The position numbers and the translations under genes were made by a program. From positions 62,001 to 126,000 of the forward strand of contig CAWKAN010000025.1 in the NCBI GenBank assembly GCA_963847615.1: DNA of 64,000 nucleotides, given 5' to 3'. The DNA comes from Palsa-883 sp963847615 (GTDB lineage Bacteria > Pseudomonadota > Alphaproteobacteria > Acetobacterales > Acetobacteraceae). Shown in pieces: positions 62,546-64,000 of this stretch (position 1 is its first letter; every line of letters begins with the position of its first letter). The notes below the pieces were generated by a model. It did not search any database. It saw nothing but the letters and a program-made list of their open reading frames with translations, and was not told where the DNA came from.

Positions 62546-63862
62546 CCGATCGGCCGGCCAAGCCCCGCCCCCTGCCCGGCCCCAACCTGACCTATGGGTT
62601 CGAGACCCGCGCCATCCACGCCGGCGCATCGCCCGACCCCACCACGGGCGCGCGCATCACGCCGATCTTCCAGACCGCCGCCTATGTGTTCGACGACGTG
62701 GAGCACGCCGCCTCGCTGTTCAACCTGCACAATTTCGGCTACATCTACTCGCGCCTGACCAACCCGACCGTTTCGGTGCTGGAGGAGCGGGTGGCCAGCC
62801 TGGAGGGCGGGCGCGCCGCGGTCGCCGCCGCCTCCGGGCCATGCCGCGCAGTTCCTGATCTTCGCGACGCTGCTGGAACCGGGCGACGAGTTCCTCGCCT
62901 CGCGCAACCTGTATGGCGGCTCGCTGACCCAGTTCGGCCTGAGCTTCAAAAAGCTCGGCTGGACCTGCCACTTCGTCGATCCGCACGAGCCGGAGAATTT
63001 CCGCCGCGCGCTGACCCCGCGCTGCAAGGCGATCTTCGTCGAGAGCCTGGCCAATCCGGGCGGCGTGGTGGTCGATCTGGAGGCGGTGGCCAAAATCGCC
63101 CACGAGGCCGGGCTGCCGCTGATCGTCGACAACACCCTGGCGACGCCCTACCTGTGCCGGCCGTTCGAGTGGGGCGCCGACCTGGTCTGCCACTCGACGA
63201 CGAAATTCCTCGACGGCCACGGCAATTCGCTGGGCGGCATCGTGGTGGAGAGCGGCCGGTTCGACTGGGCGCAGGGGGAGAAGTTTCCGTCGCTGACCGA
63301 GCCTGAGCCGGCCTATCACGGCCTGCGCTTCTACGAGAATTTCGGCGATTTCGCCTTCACCACCAAGGCCAGGGCGGTGGCGCTGCGCGACTACGGCCCG
63401 ACCCTGGCGCCGATGAACGCGTTCCTGACCATCACCGGGATCGAGACGCTGCACCTGCGCATGGAGCGGCACGTCGCCAACGCGCAGCAGGTCGCCGCAT
63501 TCCTGGAGGCCGACAAGCGGGTCGCCTGGGTGTCCTATGCCGGGCTGGCGTCCAGCCCGTATCGCGCCCTGGCGCGCAAATACCTGCCGAAGGGCGCCGG
63601 CTCGGTGTTCACCTTCGGCGTCAAGGGCGGCTACGACGCCGGCACGCGGCTGGTCGAGGGCGTGCGGCTGTTCTCGCACCTGGCGAACATCGGCGACACG
63701 CGCAGCCTGGTGCTGCACCCGGCCTCGACCACGCATCGCCAGCTCAGCGACGAGCAGCGGGCGGCGGCGGGCGCCGGGCCCGACGTGATCCGCCTGTCGA
63801 TCGGGCTGGAGACGGCCGAGGACCTGATCCGCGACCTCGACCAGGCGCTGGCCGCCGGCTGA
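62527..63862 (+). CDS. metY: O-acetylhomoserine sulfhydrylase, frameshifted in this sequence
   Basis: PLP enzyme for homocysteine or methionine synthesis by direct sulfhydrylation, about 440 residues. NLTYGFETRAIHAGASPDPT and NFGYIYSRLTNPTVSVLEER open the protein. One extra C near 62840 breaks the frame; repaired it reads AAASGHAAQFLIFATLLEPG. The PLP lysine is in CHSTTKFLDGHGNS, and LVLHPASTTHRQLSDEQRAA with IRLSIGLETAEDLIRDLDQA closes it. The start is unclear: GTG 62527 is the only in-frame start upstream of TDRPAKP, whose normal ATG seems altered. It overlaps the CoA-binding gene. Confidence 0.9.
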
Positions 63863-64000
63863 CCCGGCGGGACCGCCCATGCCGTTCCCCGGGCAACCCG
63901 GCCCGGCTGCCGGCGCGGAGGGCAAGGCGCGGCGCGCTGGCCCGCGGCGCCGCCCGGCATCCGGGACCTGGCGACGATCCGCCAGCCCGGCGCGCTGCAC
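63863..64000 (+). other. Start of a possible further gene at the right edge
   Basis: An ATG at 63879 opens a frame that runs to the edge, and another frame reads PPGIRDLATIRQPGALH. Either could be the start of a next gene. There is too little sequence to name it. Confidence 0.25.

Overview
The window is chromosomal DNA from a very GC-rich alphaproteobacterium. Gene order and protein style (ffs-dnaX-ybaB-recR, hisN, kdsB-pheA, a ZnuABC system, several orphan periplasmic binding proteins, DUF6362/AsnC-like regulators, abundant GC-rich intergenic palindromes) fit Rhodospirillales, most likely Acetobacteraceae. This placement rests on gene content and composition; no database was searched. No rRNA or tRNA gene was found. 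The stable RNA elements recognised are the SRP RNA (ffs), a TPP riboswitch and a complete group II intron.

Layout. 1-1418: end of nth, a DUF6471 gene and a small frameshifted membrane operon. 1419-5942: accessory block with a 58-residue peptide containing a tandem repeat, transcribed away from a BTAD/TPR regulator, then three small DNA-binding type proteins. 6019-12434: a polyprenyl-phosphate sugar-1-phosphate transferase, an orphan sugar-binding protein, an SDR, a PPK2 kinase and two small membrane proteins. 12515-20801: TPP riboswitch-thiC, sirB1-like, a flavin amine oxidase, then recR, ybaB, dnaX and ffs. 21152-25687: an orphan LivK-type protein and a repeat-rich zone with two fast-evolving hypothetical genes. 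25688-32019: hisN, membrane cytochrome c, kdsB-pheA, a CHAP lipoprotein, an LpoA-like lipoprotein and rsmI. 32020-35440: mobile zone with palindromic repeats, a 1.9-kb group II intron and an ISAs1-type transposase remnant ending just before a Zur box. 35524-38259: znuABC, in which the ATPase carries a long His-rich tail. 38509-45092: LLM oxidoreductase, hydrolase, amidase with a small partner, methyltransferase and an aconitase-family pair. 45442-47703: a bestrophin-like gene cut by an insertion sequence. 47780-52142: rmuC, MaoC-like protein, hisI, a Zur-like regulator, cupin, YkgJ and ChaB. 52328-61778: a catabolic island (NHL protein, isocitrate-lyase-like, FAH, acyl-CoA ligase, enoyl-CoA hydratase, MmgE/PrpD, CoA transferase, enolase-superfamily). 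62053-63862: CoA-binding protein and metY.

How parts relate. The palindrome upstream of znuA, the Fur-family gene at 50191 and the His-rich ZnuC tail point to a zinc-uptake regulon. Divergent and convergent pairs are commonly bounded by strong hairpins. Convergent or tail-to-tail gene ends at three places (15365-15755, 29544-29848, 58959-59025) lie inside long palindromes, so these elements probably also terminate transcription.

Quality warning. At least ten genes, including essential-type genes (dnaX, ybaB, thiC), are broken by single-base frameshifts. Almost all have the same sense: one extra G or C. This looks more like systematic sequence error than true decay, and I treat those genes as probably intact in the organism.
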